The notes under the pieces are model-generated. The model ran no database searches and was not told where the DNA came from. It saw nothing but the letters and a program-made list of their open reading frames with translations. Made by a program: the position numbers and the translations under genes. From an uncultured Erysipelotrichaceae bacterium (GTDB taxonomy: Bacteria > Bacillota_I > Bacilli_A > Erysipelotrichales > Erysipelotrichaceae), in assembly GCA_944326825.1 (NCBI GenBank), contig CALVFL010000019.1, forward strand, positions 1 to 32,561: a stretch of 32,561 nt of DNA, in the 5' to 3' direction. This document shows positions 6,532 to 15,193 of this stretch, piece after piece. Within the stretch, counting starts at the first letter, position 1; each line of letters opens with the position of its first letter.

Positions 6532-8681
6532 GTAAAGCTGATATCAATCAAGAAATAGAGATCGTTAAAGGCAATTTTACTTATTGTATATATAAGTCTT
6601 TTAATTATGCCGTTTATCGTTTTAAAGAAAAAAACGGTGATGATCTGATCGTGACCGGCGATCTTAGCGAGATCGATGAAAAAAGCGATTATCAGCTTTT
6701 CGGCACTTATATTGATCATCCCAAATACGGTATCCAATTTAAAGTAAGCGGCATCAATAAAGAACTCCCCAACTCCTTAGACGGTATCATTGCCTATCTT
6801 TCAAGCGATCTTTTCAAGGGTATCGGTTTAAAAAAAGCCCAGAAGATCGTTAAGGCTTTAGGTGAAGATACTTTAAAGATCCTTAAAGATGATGTAACGG
6901 TGCTGCATGATCTTGGCATCAAGGACAAAGACATCATGACGATCAAGGAAGGGCTTGCTGGCGATCTGCTTTATGAAGAAAGCTATTATTTTCTCTTTGA
7001 GATGGGCTTTGGCAACGAAGACATCCGCCGCATCATCAATACATATAAAGAGAATACGCAGATCATCTTAAATGAAAATCCTTTCCGTCCTTATTTTGAG
7101 ATCAGCGGCATCGGTTATCTGAAGTGTGAAAAACTGGCTCAAAAACTGGCCTTTCCTTTGGATTCAGAGATCGGCAACAGTGCTCTTTTGGCTTATCTTA
7201 GCAGCGACCTTTCTTTTAGAAGCGGCAATACCTATCTTTCATATCTTGAGTTAAAAAAAGCTTTTTTAAATCATCGGGACGGTGATTTTGATAAAGCTTT
7301 AGCTGACGCCATCAAAGACAAGACGATCATTGAAGAGGACGGGCGATTATATAATTATCTCGAATATCGTTCCGAAGATGCGATCGCCAGATTTATGTGT
7401 GAGAATAATGTTTCCTGTACTTTTGACAAAGAAGCTTTAGCTTTAAGACTAAAGAGTCTATTAAAAGAAGAGGGCATCATATATAACGATGATCAGCTTA
7501 AAGCTATCGAAAACTTTTTTTCTGCCAAGATCTCTTTTGTAGTCGGTGGACCGGGGACTGGCAAAACGACGATCGTTAAAGCGATCAGTGAATGCCTCAA
7601 GACCCTCTATCCGCTTTATGATGTCCATATCGTCGCCCCGACGGGAAGAGCTGCCAAAAGGTTGAACGAGTTATGTGATGTCAGTTCTTCAACTATCCAT
7701 TCTCTTCTTAAATGGGATAAAGAAACCAATACTTTCTCTTATAATGAAGAAAATCCCTTGCTTTTGGATGTTTTGATCATCGATGAGTTTTCAATGGTCG
7801 ATAATGTCCTCTTTTACCGATTGATCAGCGCTTTAGGCAATATCAAAAGGATCTGCATCATCGGTGATGATAACCAGCTGCCAAGTGTGGCTTCAGGCAA
7901 TCTTTTGAAGGATCTTTTAAAAAGCGAGATCTTTAAAGTGACCCGTTTAAAGACTATCTATCGTCAAGAAGGCGGCAGCGATATCATCGCTTTAGCCAAT
8001 GACATTCTTTTAAACCGTGTGGATTTTCAAAAGTATAAAAAGGATGTGTTCTTTATCGATGAAGCAGCTAATGACTATAAAAAAGTCCTGCTCGATCTCA
8101 TTGACAGTTTTCTTGAGGAAGGCTTTGATCTTAATGATATTCAGATTCTAGCACCGATGTATAAGGGTCATCTGGGCATCGATTCTTTAAACAATCTTTT
8201 ACAGGATATCTATAATCCCCACGATCCTTCTAAGAAGGAATTCAAGACCAAATACAAGACTTTCAGGATCAATGACAAGATCCTGCAGCTTAAAAATCAA
8301 AGCACTGATGATGTCTATAACGGTGATATCGGCACGATCGTCGATTTTGAAGACGATCCTTTCGGCATGGTGGCTAAGTTCAATGATCTATATGTCGAAT
8401 ATACCAAAGATGACATGGCTAATATCGCTTTGGCTTATGCCATCAGCATTCATAAAGCTCAAGGCAGTGAATATCCGATCGTCTTTGTTCTGATGTCAAG
8501 ATCACAAATTCACATGCTCAATAAAAATCTGCTTTATACCGCAGTATCAAGAGCTTCCAGCAAGCTTTTTATCATCAGTGAACCGGAAATTTTTTATAGC
8601 GGCTATAAAAAGAATATGCAGATCCGCAAGACCTCACTAGATTTATTCATCAAGAAGTTTTATAACCAGGAACTTTTGTGA
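6528..8681 (+). CDS. recD2: ATP-dependent 5'-3' DNA helicase RecD2
   Basis: This is an SF1B helicase of the RecD2 (YrrC) type, which works without RecBC and takes part in replication-fork maintenance and mismatch-linked repair. The 717 aa match the length of the Deinococcus enzyme. An N-terminal OB-like region and helix-hairpin-helix repeats (FKGIGLKKAQKIVKALG near 96-112 and ISGIGYLKCEKLAQKL near 192-207) precede the motor: Walker A GGPGTGKTT (340-348), APTGRAAKR, IIDEFSMVD (Walker B), GDDNQLPSV, IYRQEGGSD, an SH3-like segment VYNGDIGTIVDF, and near the end SIHKAQGSEYP and LLYTAVSRAS. The ATGA overlap with mnmA fixes the start. The mnmA-recD2-alaS order is conserved in Bacilli. Confidence 0.96.
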   Translation: MSKADINQEIEIVKGNFTYCIYKSFNYAVYRFKEKNGDDLIVTGDLSEIDEKSDYQLFGTYIDHPKYGIQFKVSGINKELPNSLDGIIAYLSSDLFKGIGLKKAQKIVKALGEDTLKILKDDVTVLHDLGIKDKDIMTIKEGLAGDLLYEESYYFLFEMGFGNEDIRRIINTYKENTQIILNENPFRPYFEISGIGYLKCEKLAQKLAFPLDSEIGNSALLAYLSSDLSFRSGNTYLSYLELKKAFLNHRDGDFDKALADAIKDKTIIEEDGRLYNYLEYRSEDAIARFMCENNVSCTFDKEALALRLKSLLKEEGIIYNDDQLKAIENFFSAKISFVVGGPGTGKTTIVKAISECLKTLYPLYDVHIVAPTGRAAKRLNELCDVSSSTIHSLLKWDKETNTFSYNEENPLLLDVLIIDEFSMVDNVLFYRLISALGNIKRICIIGDDNQLPSVASGNLLKDLLKSEIFKVTRLKTIYRQEGGSDIIALANDILLNRVDFQKYKKDVFFIDEAANDYKKVLLDLIDSFLEEGFDLNDIQILAPMYKGHLGIDSLNNLLQDIYNPHDPSKKEFKTKYKTFRINDKILQLKNQSTDDVYNGDIGTIVDFEDDPFGMVAKFNDLYVEYTKDDMANIALAYAISIHKAQGSEYPIVFVLMSRSQIHMLNKNLLYTAVSRASSKLFIISEPEIFYSGYKKNMQIRKTSLDLFIKKFYNQELL

Positions 8682-8687
8682 TAAAAT
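8679..8687 (+). promoter_or_regulatory. Extended -10 promoter of alaS
   Basis: TG-A-TAAAAT (TG 8679-8680, hexamer 8682-8687) overlaps the end of recD2. A -35 is weak (TTTATA at 8659-8664), as is usual with an extended -10. Transcription from it would begin near 8694, which argues against the first in-frame ATG at 8693 as the alaS start. Confidence 0.6.
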
Positions 8688-8716
8688 AGTGCATGTTTGA
8701 AAAGGATGTAAAGAAT

Positions 8717-11332
8717 ATGAAGATGTTAAAAGGGAATGAAATCAGAAAAATGTTTTTAGACTTCTTTAAGTCTAAGGGACATATGGTAGAACCGGGAGCC
8801 AGTCTGATACCGGTCAATGATCCGACTTTGCTTTGGATCAATGCCGGGGTGGCGGCATTGAAAAAATACTTTGACGGAAGAGAGAAACCCCGTTCCAACC
8901 GGATCTGCAATGCTCAAAAATCGATCCGTACCAATGATATAGAAAATGTCGGCAAAACAGCCCGCCATCATACTTTTTTTGAAATGCTCGGCAACTTTTC
9001 GATCGGCGATTATTTTAAAGAGGATGCCCTTAAATTTGCCTGGGAGTTTTTGACGGATGAAAAATGGATGAGCATTGATAAAGATAAACTTTATGTTTCA
9101 GTCTATATCGATGATCAAGAAGCTTATCGGATCTGGACCAAAGAGATCGGCATCGATCCTTCACATATCTTAAAGACTGAAGATAATTTCTGGCAGATCG
9201 GCGAGGGACCTTGCGGACCTGATTCAGAGATCTTTTATGACCGTGGGGAAAAATATGACCCTCATCATGAAGGAGAAAAATTATTCTTTGAAGAAAAAGA
9301 GAATGACCGCTATGTTGAGGTCTGGAATATCGTCTTTTCCCAATATGATGCTAAAGAAGGAGTTGACCGTAAAGACTTTAAAGAACTGCCGCAAAAGAAT
9401 ATCGATACCGGCATGGGTCTTGAAAGACTGGTCGCTTTGATCCAGGATGGTGAAACCAACTTTGATACCGATCTATTCTTACCGATCATCCATAAATGTG
9501 AAACGATCGCTAAATACCCTTATGAAGGCGATAAAAAGATGGCTTATCGAGTCATTGCCGATCATATCAGAACGATCACTTTCGCTTTGGCTGATGGCGC
9601 TACTTTCTCAAATGAAGGCAGAGGCTATGTCTTAAGAAGAGTATTGCGCCGAGCTTCCCGTTTCTCAAGGGATCTTGGCATCAATAAAGCCTTTATGTAT
9701 GAATTAGTCGATACGGTAGTTGAGATCATGGATGACTTCTATCCTTATCTTGAAGAAAAGAAACACTTTATTAAAAAACTGATCAAAAAAGAAGAAGAGA
9801 TGTTTCTTACAACTTTGAATAACGGTGAAAAACTGCTTGAAGAAGAGCTTGGCAAAGTTCAAGACGGAATCTTAAAAGGGGATGTGATCTTTAAACTGTA
9901 TGATACCTATGGCTTCCCGAAAGAGATAACTATGGAAGTGGCTAAAGATAAAGGCATTGAATGCGATTTGGAAGGTTTTGAAAAATGTATGGCCAGACAA
10001 AAAGAAATGGCCCGATCTTCAAGAGGAACGCTTGAATCAATGCACAATCAGTCTAAAGATCTCTTGGATTTTGATGCTTCCTTCACTTTTGTCGGATATG
10101 ATACTTATGAAACAGAAGGTAAAGTTACCGCTATTTTCAAAGATGGTCAAAGGGTTCAAACAAGCGAAGATCTCTGCGATATCGTCCTTGACAAGACACC
10201 GTTTTACGCCACAAGCGGCGGACAGTGTGCCGATATCGGTTATTTGGAAAACGACTCCTTTAAGGCTGAAGTCATCGATGTCAATAAAGCGCCGAAAGGT
10301 CAGTTTTTGCATCGGGTGAAGATCATTGATGGTGAAGTAAAAGAAAACGATCTTTTAAAAGCCAGGATCGATGGTAAACGCCGTGAAAAGATCAGAGCCA
10401 ACCATTCTTCGCTCCATCTTTTACAAAGCGCTTTGATCAAAGTCTTAGGCAATCATATCGCCCAGGCCGGCTCTTATGTCTGCGACAAGTATGCCCGTTT
10501 TGACTTTACTCATTTTGAAAAGATCAGTACTGAAGATCTTAATAAAATCCAGGATCTGGTTAATGAGTGGGTCATGGCTGCTTATCCGGTAACTACTATG
10601 GTAATGAAGATCGATGAAGCCAAAAAACTTGATGCCATCGCATTATTTGATGAAAAATATGAAGATGATGTAAGAGTAGTTAAAATGGGTGATGTTTCTT
10701 TGGAATTCTGCGGCGGTACACATGTCGATAACACTCAGAAATTAGGTGTCTTTAAGATTAACTCCGAAGAATCGATCGGATCAGGTATTCGCCGTATCGA
10801 GTGCACTACCAAATACGAAGCATACAACCTGTTTAACGAAAGTTTAAAACATCTTGAAAAAGTAGCTATAGACCTTGGTCTTAAAAACACCAATGCCATC
10901 GATCCTAAGATCGCTTCTTTATTGAATGATAATCAGAGTTTAAATCAGGAACTTGCTAAACTCAAAAACAAGCTGGCTAATTTAGAAGCAATGGAACTTT
11001 TAAACAAAGCTAAAGAAAAAGATGGTCTTAAATACCTTTTATACCGTTTGGATGACAACGATATAAATATCAAAGATTTTGCCAGCAACCTGAAAGATCG
11101 CTTAAACGGTCTGGTCTTTGTCGCTTCTTTAAAAGACGATCGTTTGACTATGGTCTGTGCCTTAGGCGAAAAAGCGATCGCTAAAGGTTTAAAGGCCGGT
11201 GATATAGTTAAAAAAGCGGCGGCATTATGCGACGGAAAAGGCGGCGGACGTCCTGACTTAGCTCAAGGCGGCGGCAAAAATCTGCATAATCTTGATGACA
11301 TCTTTAAAATGATCGAAAATGAAGTCCTGTAG
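8717..11332 (+). CDS. alaS: Alanyl-tRNA synthetase
   Basis: This class II synthetase charges tRNA-Ala and clears mischarged Ser/Gly. From the chosen start it is 871 aa, normal for the family. The N-terminal catalytic core is seen in GNEIRKMFLDFFKSKGH, NAGV, RHHTFFEMLGNFSIGDYF and GPCGPDSEI. The editing domain carries HSSLHLL, and CGGTHVD supplies further zinc ligands. The C-terminal C-Ala part ends with GKGGGRPDLAQGGG, which is diagnostic. The ATG at 8717 was chosen over 8693 because AAGGA lies ten bases upstream, the family starts at this point, and the promoter would make 8693 leaderless. A small hairpin covers its stop codon. Confidence 0.96.
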   Translation: MKMLKGNEIRKMFLDFFKSKGHMVEPGASLIPVNDPTLLWINAGVAALKKYFDGREKPRSNRICNAQKSIRTNDIENVGKTARHHTFFEMLGNFSIGDYFKEDALKFAWEFLTDEKWMSIDKDKLYVSVYIDDQEAYRIWTKEIGIDPSHILKTEDNFWQIGEGPCGPDSEIFYDRGEKYDPHHEGEKLFFEEKENDRYVEVWNIVFSQYDAKEGVDRKDFKELPQKNIDTGMGLERLVALIQDGETNFDTDLFLPIIHKCETIAKYPYEGDKKMAYRVIADHIRTITFALADGATFSNEGRGYVLRRVLRRASRFSRDLGINKAFMYELVDTVVEIMDDFYPYLEEKKHFIKKLIKKEEEMFLTTLNNGEKLLEEELGKVQDGILKGDVIFKLYDTYGFPKEITMEVAKDKGIECDLEGFEKCMARQKEMARSSRGTLESMHNQSKDLLDFDASFTFVGYDTYETEGKVTAIFKDGQRVQTSEDLCDIVLDKTPFYATSGGQCADIGYLENDSFKAEVIDVNKAPKGQFLHRVKIIDGEVKENDLLKARIDGKRREKIRANHSSLHLLQSALIKVLGNHIAQAGSYVCDKYARFDFTHFEKISTEDLNKIQDLVNEWVMAAYPVTTMVMKIDEAKKLDAIALFDEKYEDDVRVVKMGDVSLEFCGGTHVDNTQKLGVFKINSEESIGSGIRRIECTTKYEAYNLFNESLKHLEKVAIDLGLKNTNAIDPKIASLLNDNQSLNQELAKLKNKLANLEAMELLNKAKEKDGLKYLLYRLDDNDINIKDFASNLKDRLNGLVFVASLKDDRLTMVCALGEKAIAKGLKAGDIVKKAAALCDGKGGGRPDLAQGGGKNLHNLDDIFKMIENEVL

Positions 11333-11340
11333 GACTTTAT
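11322..11340 (+). terminator. Short hairpin over the alaS stop codon
   Basis: AAGTCC (11322-11327) and GGACTT (11332-11337) pair around a TGTA tetraloop that contains the start of the TAG stop. TATTTT follows. The stem is only six pairs, so it is probably a weak or partial terminator. Confidence 0.5.
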
Positions 11341-11353
11341 TTTCAATAATATC

Positions 11354-11362
11354 TGTTATAAA
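11354..11362 (+). promoter_or_regulatory. Likely promoter of ireB operon
   Basis: TG-T-TATAAA (extended -10 form) lies 24 bases before the ireB start, between the arms of a small inverted repeat, CAATAAT (11344-11350) and ATTATTG (11363-11369). AAGGAG at 11371-11376 is the ribosome binding site. The -35 is not clear. Confidence 0.45.
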
Positions 11363-11385
11363 ATTATTGAAAGGAGATTGTCGTT

Positions 11386-11643
11386 ATGGAAAAGAATATC
11401 GATCAAACAATGGCTTTCAGTGCTGATCTTTTAAGAAGAGAAAACATTAAAGAACTTTTAAAAGAGGTTGAAGCAGCTTTGGAAGAAAGAGGCTATAACT
11501 CAGTAAATCAGATTTCTGGTTATCTCATCACCAATGATCCTGCTTATATTTCATCTCATAAAAATGCCCGTACCAAGATCCAGAAAGTAGAACGTTACGA
11601 GATCATTGAAGAACTGGTACGTTATTATCTGGATAATGACTGA
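11386..11643 (+). CDS. ireB: IreB family regulatory phosphoprotein (UPF0297)
   Basis: The small 85-aa protein matches the IreB/YrzL family over its whole length: an N-terminal DQTMAF with the threonine that the PASTA kinase IreK phosphorylates in Enterococcus, then LKEVEAALEERGYN, QISGYLITNDPAYI and a C-terminal LVRYYL. In Enterococcus IreB restrains cephalosporin resistance. The kinase is not in this window. The stop TGA shares its A with the ATG of ruvX, so the genes are coupled, in the order conserved across Bacillota (alaS-ireB-ruvX-DUF1292-mltG). Confidence 0.95.
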   Translation: MEKNIDQTMAFSADLLRRENIKELLKEVEAALEERGYNSVNQISGYLITNDPAYISSHKNARTKIQKVERYEIIEELVRYYLDND

Positions 11644-12059
11644 TGCGTATTTTAGGTCTTGATCTGGGCAGCCGGACGTTAGGCGTTGCAATGAGCGACA
11701 GCAATGAAAAGATCGCTACGATGAAGGAAACCTTCCGTTTTGAGGAAGGTGATTATGATGCGGCTGTCGATCACGTTTTAAAGTATATTGATGAGTATAA
11801 GATCAAGAAAATCGTTTTAGGTCTTCCTAAACACATGAATGGCGATCTAGGAGAAAAGGCCCAGCTTTCCATGGAATTCAAGGAAGTTTTAGAAAACGAG
11901 CGGGAGATCGAAGTCATTCTTATCGATGAAAGACTGACGACAGTAATGGCTTTAAATACTCTAAAAGCCACCGGAGCCAATGCTAAAAAACGTAAAAGCA
12001 AGGTCGATCAGCTGGCAGCTATGAATATCTTGCAGACATACTTAGATCAAAAGAGGTAA
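11643..12059 (+). CDS. ruvX: RuvX/YqgF family Holliday junction resolvase-like nuclease
   Basis: This 138-aa RNase H-fold protein begins with LGLDLGSRTLGVAMSD, whose Asp is the first catalytic residue. It has LGLPKHMNGDLGEKA, the second acidic site in LIDERLTTVMA, and KSKVDQLAAMNILQTYL at the C-terminus with the last Asp. Members are credited with 16S rRNA 5'-end maturation and with Holliday junction resolution; the main role here cannot be told from sequence. It is coupled to ireB by a one-base overlap and sits five bases before the DUF1292 gene. Confidence 0.95.
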   Translation: MRILGLDLGSRTLGVAMSDSNEKIATMKETFRFEEGDYDAAVDHVLKYIDEYKIKKIVLGLPKHMNGDLGEKAQLSMEFKEVLENEREIEVILIDERLTTVMALNTLKATGANAKKRKSKVDQLAAMNILQTYLDQKR

Positions 12060-12064
12060 TTTTA

Positions 12065-12301
12065 ATGGATGATACTATATATATAACTGATGAAAACGGC
12101 AAAGAAGTAAAGATGAACATCCTCTTTACTTTTGACTATGATGAAAACAAGTATGTGATCATCTATAACCATGAAAACAAGGATGAACTCTATCCTTTTA
12201 AATATGATGATGACGGGCATATCTTCGCTGTTGAAAGTGAAGAAGAATTAGAGATAATAAATGAAGTTTTAGAAGCTTTTGAGGATGAAAATGAAGAATA
12301 A
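12065..12301 (+). CDS. DUF1292 family protein (YrzB-like)
   Basis: A very acidic 78-aa protein with the DUF1292 pattern: an N-terminal ITDENGKEVKMNILFTFDYD, then KYVIIYNH and a DDGHIFAVESEEELEIINEV C-terminal part. The function is unknown. Its place between ruvX and mltG is the usual one in Bacillota. AGAGGT about ten bases upstream is the ribosome binding site. Its end overlaps the start of mltG by 11 bases. Confidence 0.9.
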   Translation: MDDTIYITDENGKEVKMNILFTFDYDENKYVIIYNHENKDELYPFKYDDDGHIFAVESEEELEIINEVLEAFEDENEE

Positions 12302-13355
12302 GAAGATCTTTAGAATAATAATCGCTCTTGCCTCTATTATTGTGCTTTTGGGAGCTCTAGCCGTCTATTTAGTCTTTAATTCTTTAGATCCGATCACCTC
12401 CGAAAGTGAAACAGTCGTTTTTGAAGTACCGGACAGCGCCGCCAGCAAGGATGTCTTTATCAAACTAGGTGATGAAGGCATCATTAAAAACGGCAATATC
12501 GCTTATTATTACTGCCGTTTTTTTCATAAGACCAGTTTCTATGCCGGAAGTTATGAGATTGATAAAAACTGGCCGGTCTTAGAGATCGTCGATTATTTGA
12601 GCGATCAAAGCAACGCTATTCAAAATACCGTTTCCATCACTTTTGTCGAAGGCGAGTGGCTTAAACATTATGCTGCCAAACTTGCCGAAGTCACTGATGT
12701 CAGTGAAGAAGAACTTTTGGCATACTGGAATGATAATGATGTCGTCAGAAGTTTGATGAATGATTATCCTTTTTTGACCGAAGAGATCTTTAGCGATGAT
12801 GCCCGCTATCTTTTAGAAGGGTATCTGTTCCCGGATACTTATGAATTCTATCGGGAAACAGATGTTGAAACGATAACCCGCACTTTCTTGGATCGGACCT
12901 TGAGCTTTTATAATGAACATCTCGCCGATTTTGAAAAGGCATCTTTATCAGTTCATGAGATATTTACTTTAGCTTCGATCGTTCAGTATGAATCATCTTC
13001 TTTTGAAGATATGCAAAATGTCGCCGGTGTCTTTTATAACCGTTTAAGAGATAATATGCCTTTAGGCTCTTCAGTAACTGTCTGTTATGCGATCGACCTT
13101 GAAGAAAGCGATTCATGGAAAGAATGCGAATATAATGCTGATTACGATTCGCCATACAACACTTATCTTTATGCCGGCTTGCCGCCAACACCGATCGTCA
13201 ATCCGGGTGCCAATGCCCTGATCGCTACGCTGCAACCCGCAGATAATGACTATTATTACTTCATGGCTGATGTATGCGGTGACGGCACGGTCTATTATGC
13301 CAAGACTTACAGCGAACATCAGGCCAATGTGGACCGCTATTTGACCTGTTATTAA
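12291..13355 (+). CDS. mltG: Endolytic murein transglycosylase MltG
   Basis: MltG cuts nascent glycan strands at the membrane and so sets strand length during cell wall synthesis. One N-terminal membrane helix (about residues 6-28) anchors the protein, with the YceG-like domain outside. Seen are EGYLFPDTYEF, LASIVQYESSS with the catalytic glutamate (about residue 224 from this start), AGVFYNRLRDNMPLGS, and the C-terminal LPPTPIVNPGANAL and YYYFMADVCGDG. GAGG at 12281-12284 has proper spacing to the ATG at 12291. A TTG at 12279 and an ATG at 12285 are other in-frame starts. The length of about 354 aa is normal. Confidence 0.93.
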   Translation: MKNKKIFRIIIALASIIVLLGALAVYLVFNSLDPITSESETVVFEVPDSAASKDVFIKLGDEGIIKNGNIAYYYCRFFHKTSFYAGSYEIDKNWPVLEIVDYLSDQSNAIQNTVSITFVEGEWLKHYAAKLAEVTDVSEEELLAYWNDNDVVRSLMNDYPFLTEEIFSDDARYLLEGYLFPDTYEFYRETDVETITRTFLDRTLSFYNEHLADFEKASLSVHEIFTLASIVQYESSSFEDMQNVAGVFYNRLRDNMPLGSSVTVCYAIDLEESDSWKECEYNADYDSPYNTYLYAGLPPTPIVNPGANALIATLQPADNDYYYFMADVCGDGTVYYAKTYSEHQANVDRYLTCY

Positions 13356-13364
13356 GGAGGTATG

Positions 13365-13997
13365 ATGAAAAAACCAGTTATTATCGGAATCGCCGGAGGC
13401 AGTGCTTCGGGTAAGACTTCTATAGCTCATACTCTTTACAATACCTTTGAAAAGACTAATTCCGTAGTCATCATCAAGGAGGATGACTACTACAAAAATC
13501 AGGATCATCTAACGATGGCTCAAAGGGTCAAGACCAATTATGACCATCCGTTCGCTTTTGATCATGAACTGCTTATTAAACAGTTAAATGATCTGATAAG
13601 CGGCAAGGATATTGAAAAACCGACCTATGATTATGTCAATCATACCCGCTCTCATAAGACCGAGATCGTTACTTACAGCGACGTCATCATTTTAGAGGGG
13701 CTCTTCGTCCTTGAAAGCAAGGAGATCCGTGATCTTTTGGATATCAAAGTCTTTGTCGATACACCAAGCGATGTACGTTTTATCCGTCGTCTTTTAAGGG
13801 ATGTCAACGAACGTAAGCGTACCCTTGATTCGATCGTCAATCAGTATTTGACGACAGTCAGAGATATGCATGAACAATTTATCGAACCCTCTAAAAAGTA
13901 TGCTGATCTCATCATACCGGAAGGCGGGCATAACTATGTAGCGATCGATCTTCTGGTTACTAAAATTAGTAGTATAATCGCTCAAAAAGTAGTATAA
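13365..13997 (+). CDS. udk: Uridine kinase
   Basis: This enzyme phosphorylates uridine and cytidine with ATP or GTP in pyrimidine salvage. It shows the Walker A loop GIAGGSASGKTS near the N-terminus, IKEDDYYKNQ, NYDHPFAFDHELL, the substrate-binding PTYDYVNHTRS, EGLFVLE (Walker B region) and the lid arginines in FIRRLLRDVNER. The length of about 210 aa is typical. AGGAGG at 13355-13360 lies four bases from the ATG at 13365 and one from the ATG at 13362; the former is a little more likely. It ends the mltG operon and precedes greA, as in B. subtilis, though there U32 peptidase genes lie between mltG and udk. Confidence 0.95.
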   Translation: MKKPVIIGIAGGSASGKTSIAHTLYNTFEKTNSVVIIKEDDYYKNQDHLTMAQRVKTNYDHPFAFDHELLIKQLNDLISGKDIEKPTYDYVNHTRSHKTEIVTYSDVIILEGLFVLESKEIRDLLDIKVFVDTPSDVRFIRRLLRDVNERKRTLDSIVNQYLTTVRDMHEQFIEPSKKYADLIIPEGGHNYVAIDLLVTKISSIIAQKVV

Positions 13998-13999
13998 TC
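13968..13999 (+). promoter_or_regulatory. Tandem -10-like direct repeat upstream of greA
   Basis: The 12-mer AGTAGTATAATC occurs twice, at 13968-13979 and 13988-13999, twenty bases apart, each with a perfect TATAAT (13973-13978, 13993-13998). Both lie over the end of udk and before greA. No strong -35 is seen for either. They may be two alternative promoters or one promoter plus a duplicated decoy. Confidence 0.45.
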
Positions 14000-14024
14000 T
14001 TTATTGATTTGCGGAGGTAATAAA

Positions 14025-14492
14025 ATGGCAGATGAAAAATTCTATGTGACCGAAGAAGGTTTACAGGATTTAAAAAATGAACTAGATAATCTATTACATG
14101 TGGTTAGACCGGAAGTCATCGAAGAACTTAAGTCCGCTCGTGCTCAGGGCGACTTATCGGAAAATGCCGACTACGATGCTGCCAGAGATCGTCAGGCTCA
14201 GGTCGAAGCCCGTATTAAAGAATTAGAAAATATGATCCGTAATGTATCGATCATCAAGGATAACAAGAGTTCTAAATATGTTCGTGTCGGATCAACTGTC
14301 GAGATTGAAGATCTGGAGCTTCATACCAAGAATACTTATTCTATCGTTGGTACGATCGAAGCTGATCCGTTAAACGGCAAACTTTCTAACGTTACACCTT
14401 TAGCGGAAGCGATCCTTGATCAAAAAGTCGGTGCAACGGTCGAAGTGAAAGTCGATAAACCTTATAAAGTCAAGATCCTATCGGTTAAGTAA
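14025..14492 (+). CDS. greA: Transcription elongation factor GreA
   Basis: GreA rescues backtracked RNA polymerase by stimulating cleavage of the transcript's 3' end. The N-terminal coiled coil (about 5-70) includes the acidic tip and family block RAQGDLSENADYDAARDRQ, and the C-terminal FKBP-like domain carries VGSTVEIED and TPLAEAILDQKVGA. The start is the ATG at 14025, giving MADEKFYVTEEG, with GGAGGT seven bases upstream; an ATG at 14004 would add seven residues with no ribosome binding site. The length of 155 aa is normal. Confidence 0.96.
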   Translation: MADEKFYVTEEGLQDLKNELDNLLHVVRPEVIEELKSARAQGDLSENADYDAARDRQAQVEARIKELENMIRNVSIIKDNKSSKYVRVGSTVEIEDLELHTKNTYSIVGTIEADPLNGKLSNVTPLAEAILDQKVGATVEVKVDKPYKVKILSVK

Positions 14493-14519
14493 GAGTGTAA
14501 AAAAACACTCTTTTCTTTT
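14491..14519 (+). terminator. Rho-independent terminator of greA
   Basis: AAGAGTGT (14491-14498) pairs with ACACTCTT (14505-14512) around a loop of six A, followed by TTTTCTTTT. It separates greA from the competence gene cluster. Confidence 0.88.
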
Positions 14520-14563
14520 GGGATTTCAGTCTTGATCTTTCTATAAATATATGAGGTAGATGC

Positions 14564-15193
14564 ATGTATTTAAGAAAGATTCTTTTTATTATAGTGTTAG
14601 CTTTAATGATCGTTTCGGGTATCTGTTATTTAGATCGCTTGTTTTCTTTAAGACAGGCTTTTGATCTAAGCAACGATCTAAGACCGATCGTTCTTCTTAA
14701 AAAAGAAGAAGTCGATCTTTATGTCGGAGATGAATACTATGAACCCCTTAACAATCTTAAAGTCATCGCTTTAGACGATGTCAAAACTTACTATAAGAGC
14801 GATCTTGATCTGAATGAGCAAGGCACTTACAAATACCGCTTCTTTGCCGCAAATGAAGCCGGTGAGAGCAGTGTCGAGTTTTTGATCAACGTAAAGGAAA
14901 GAGAAAAGATCATCGAAAGGGTTTATATCGAAACTGATAGACCACAGGTCGAGATCCATAAGGAAACTGATGATGATTCAAAAGAACCTCTCGTTGAGGG
15001 CATCAAAGATGTCAGGATCAAAGTAAATTCTGACCTTTCACTTTTGATCGAACTTTTAAGCAAGGATATCAAGACCGATCAAAAGATCGCTATCGATTAT
15101 CATGAGGTCAATCTTTCTAAAACCGGCATTTATAAGGTTTATTACCGTTTTGGCGACTCTTTTAGAGAAATAAAGGTAGAAGTCTATGCTTAA
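14564..15193 (+). CDS. Uncharacterised membrane-anchored protein with Ig-like folds
   Basis: The family is not recognised by name. The 209-aa protein has one N-terminal hydrophobic segment (about 5-22) without a lipobox or clear cleavage site, so it is likely anchored with the rest outside. Residues 40-112 look like a bacterial Ig-like domain of the DUF5011 kind: VDLYVGDEYYEPL, LDLNEQGTYKYRFFAANEAG and SVEFLINV. A second, more divergent copy seems to span about 148-209 (LSKTGIYKVYYRFGD, then IKVEVY). A charged linker joins them. GAGG about eight bases before the ATG supports the start. It overlaps comEA by eight bases, so it is translated together with the DNA-uptake genes; a role in binding DNA, wall or another uptake component is only a guess from position. 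Confidence 0.7.
   Translation: MYLRKILFIIVLALMIVSGICYLDRLFSLRQAFDLSNDLRPIVLLKKEEVDLYVGDEYYEPLNNLKVIALDDVKTYYKSDLDLNEQGTYKYRFFAANEAGESSVEFLINVKEREKIIERVYIETDRPQVEIHKETDDDSKEPLVEGIKDVRIKVNSDLSLLIELLSKDIKTDQKIAIDYHEVNLSKTGIYKVYYRFGDSFREIKVEVYA

Noticed and set aside
8693..8716. ATG at 8693 as alaS start
   Set aside because: It is only five bases after a -10 box, has no ribosome binding site, and would add eight residues not found in the family.
9957..10319. Open frames overlapping alaS on both strands
   Set aside because: They are out-of-frame readings of a well-conserved enzyme and have no recognisable domain.
11344..11369. CAATAAT/ATTATTG repeat as a rho-independent terminator of alaS
   Set aside because: The stem is entirely A-T except for one pair and is followed by a purine-rich ribosome binding site, not a T tract.
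12964..13508. Minus-strand frames across mltG and udk
   Set aside because: They cross two confident plus-strand genes, show no motif and have no ribosome binding site context that I could see.
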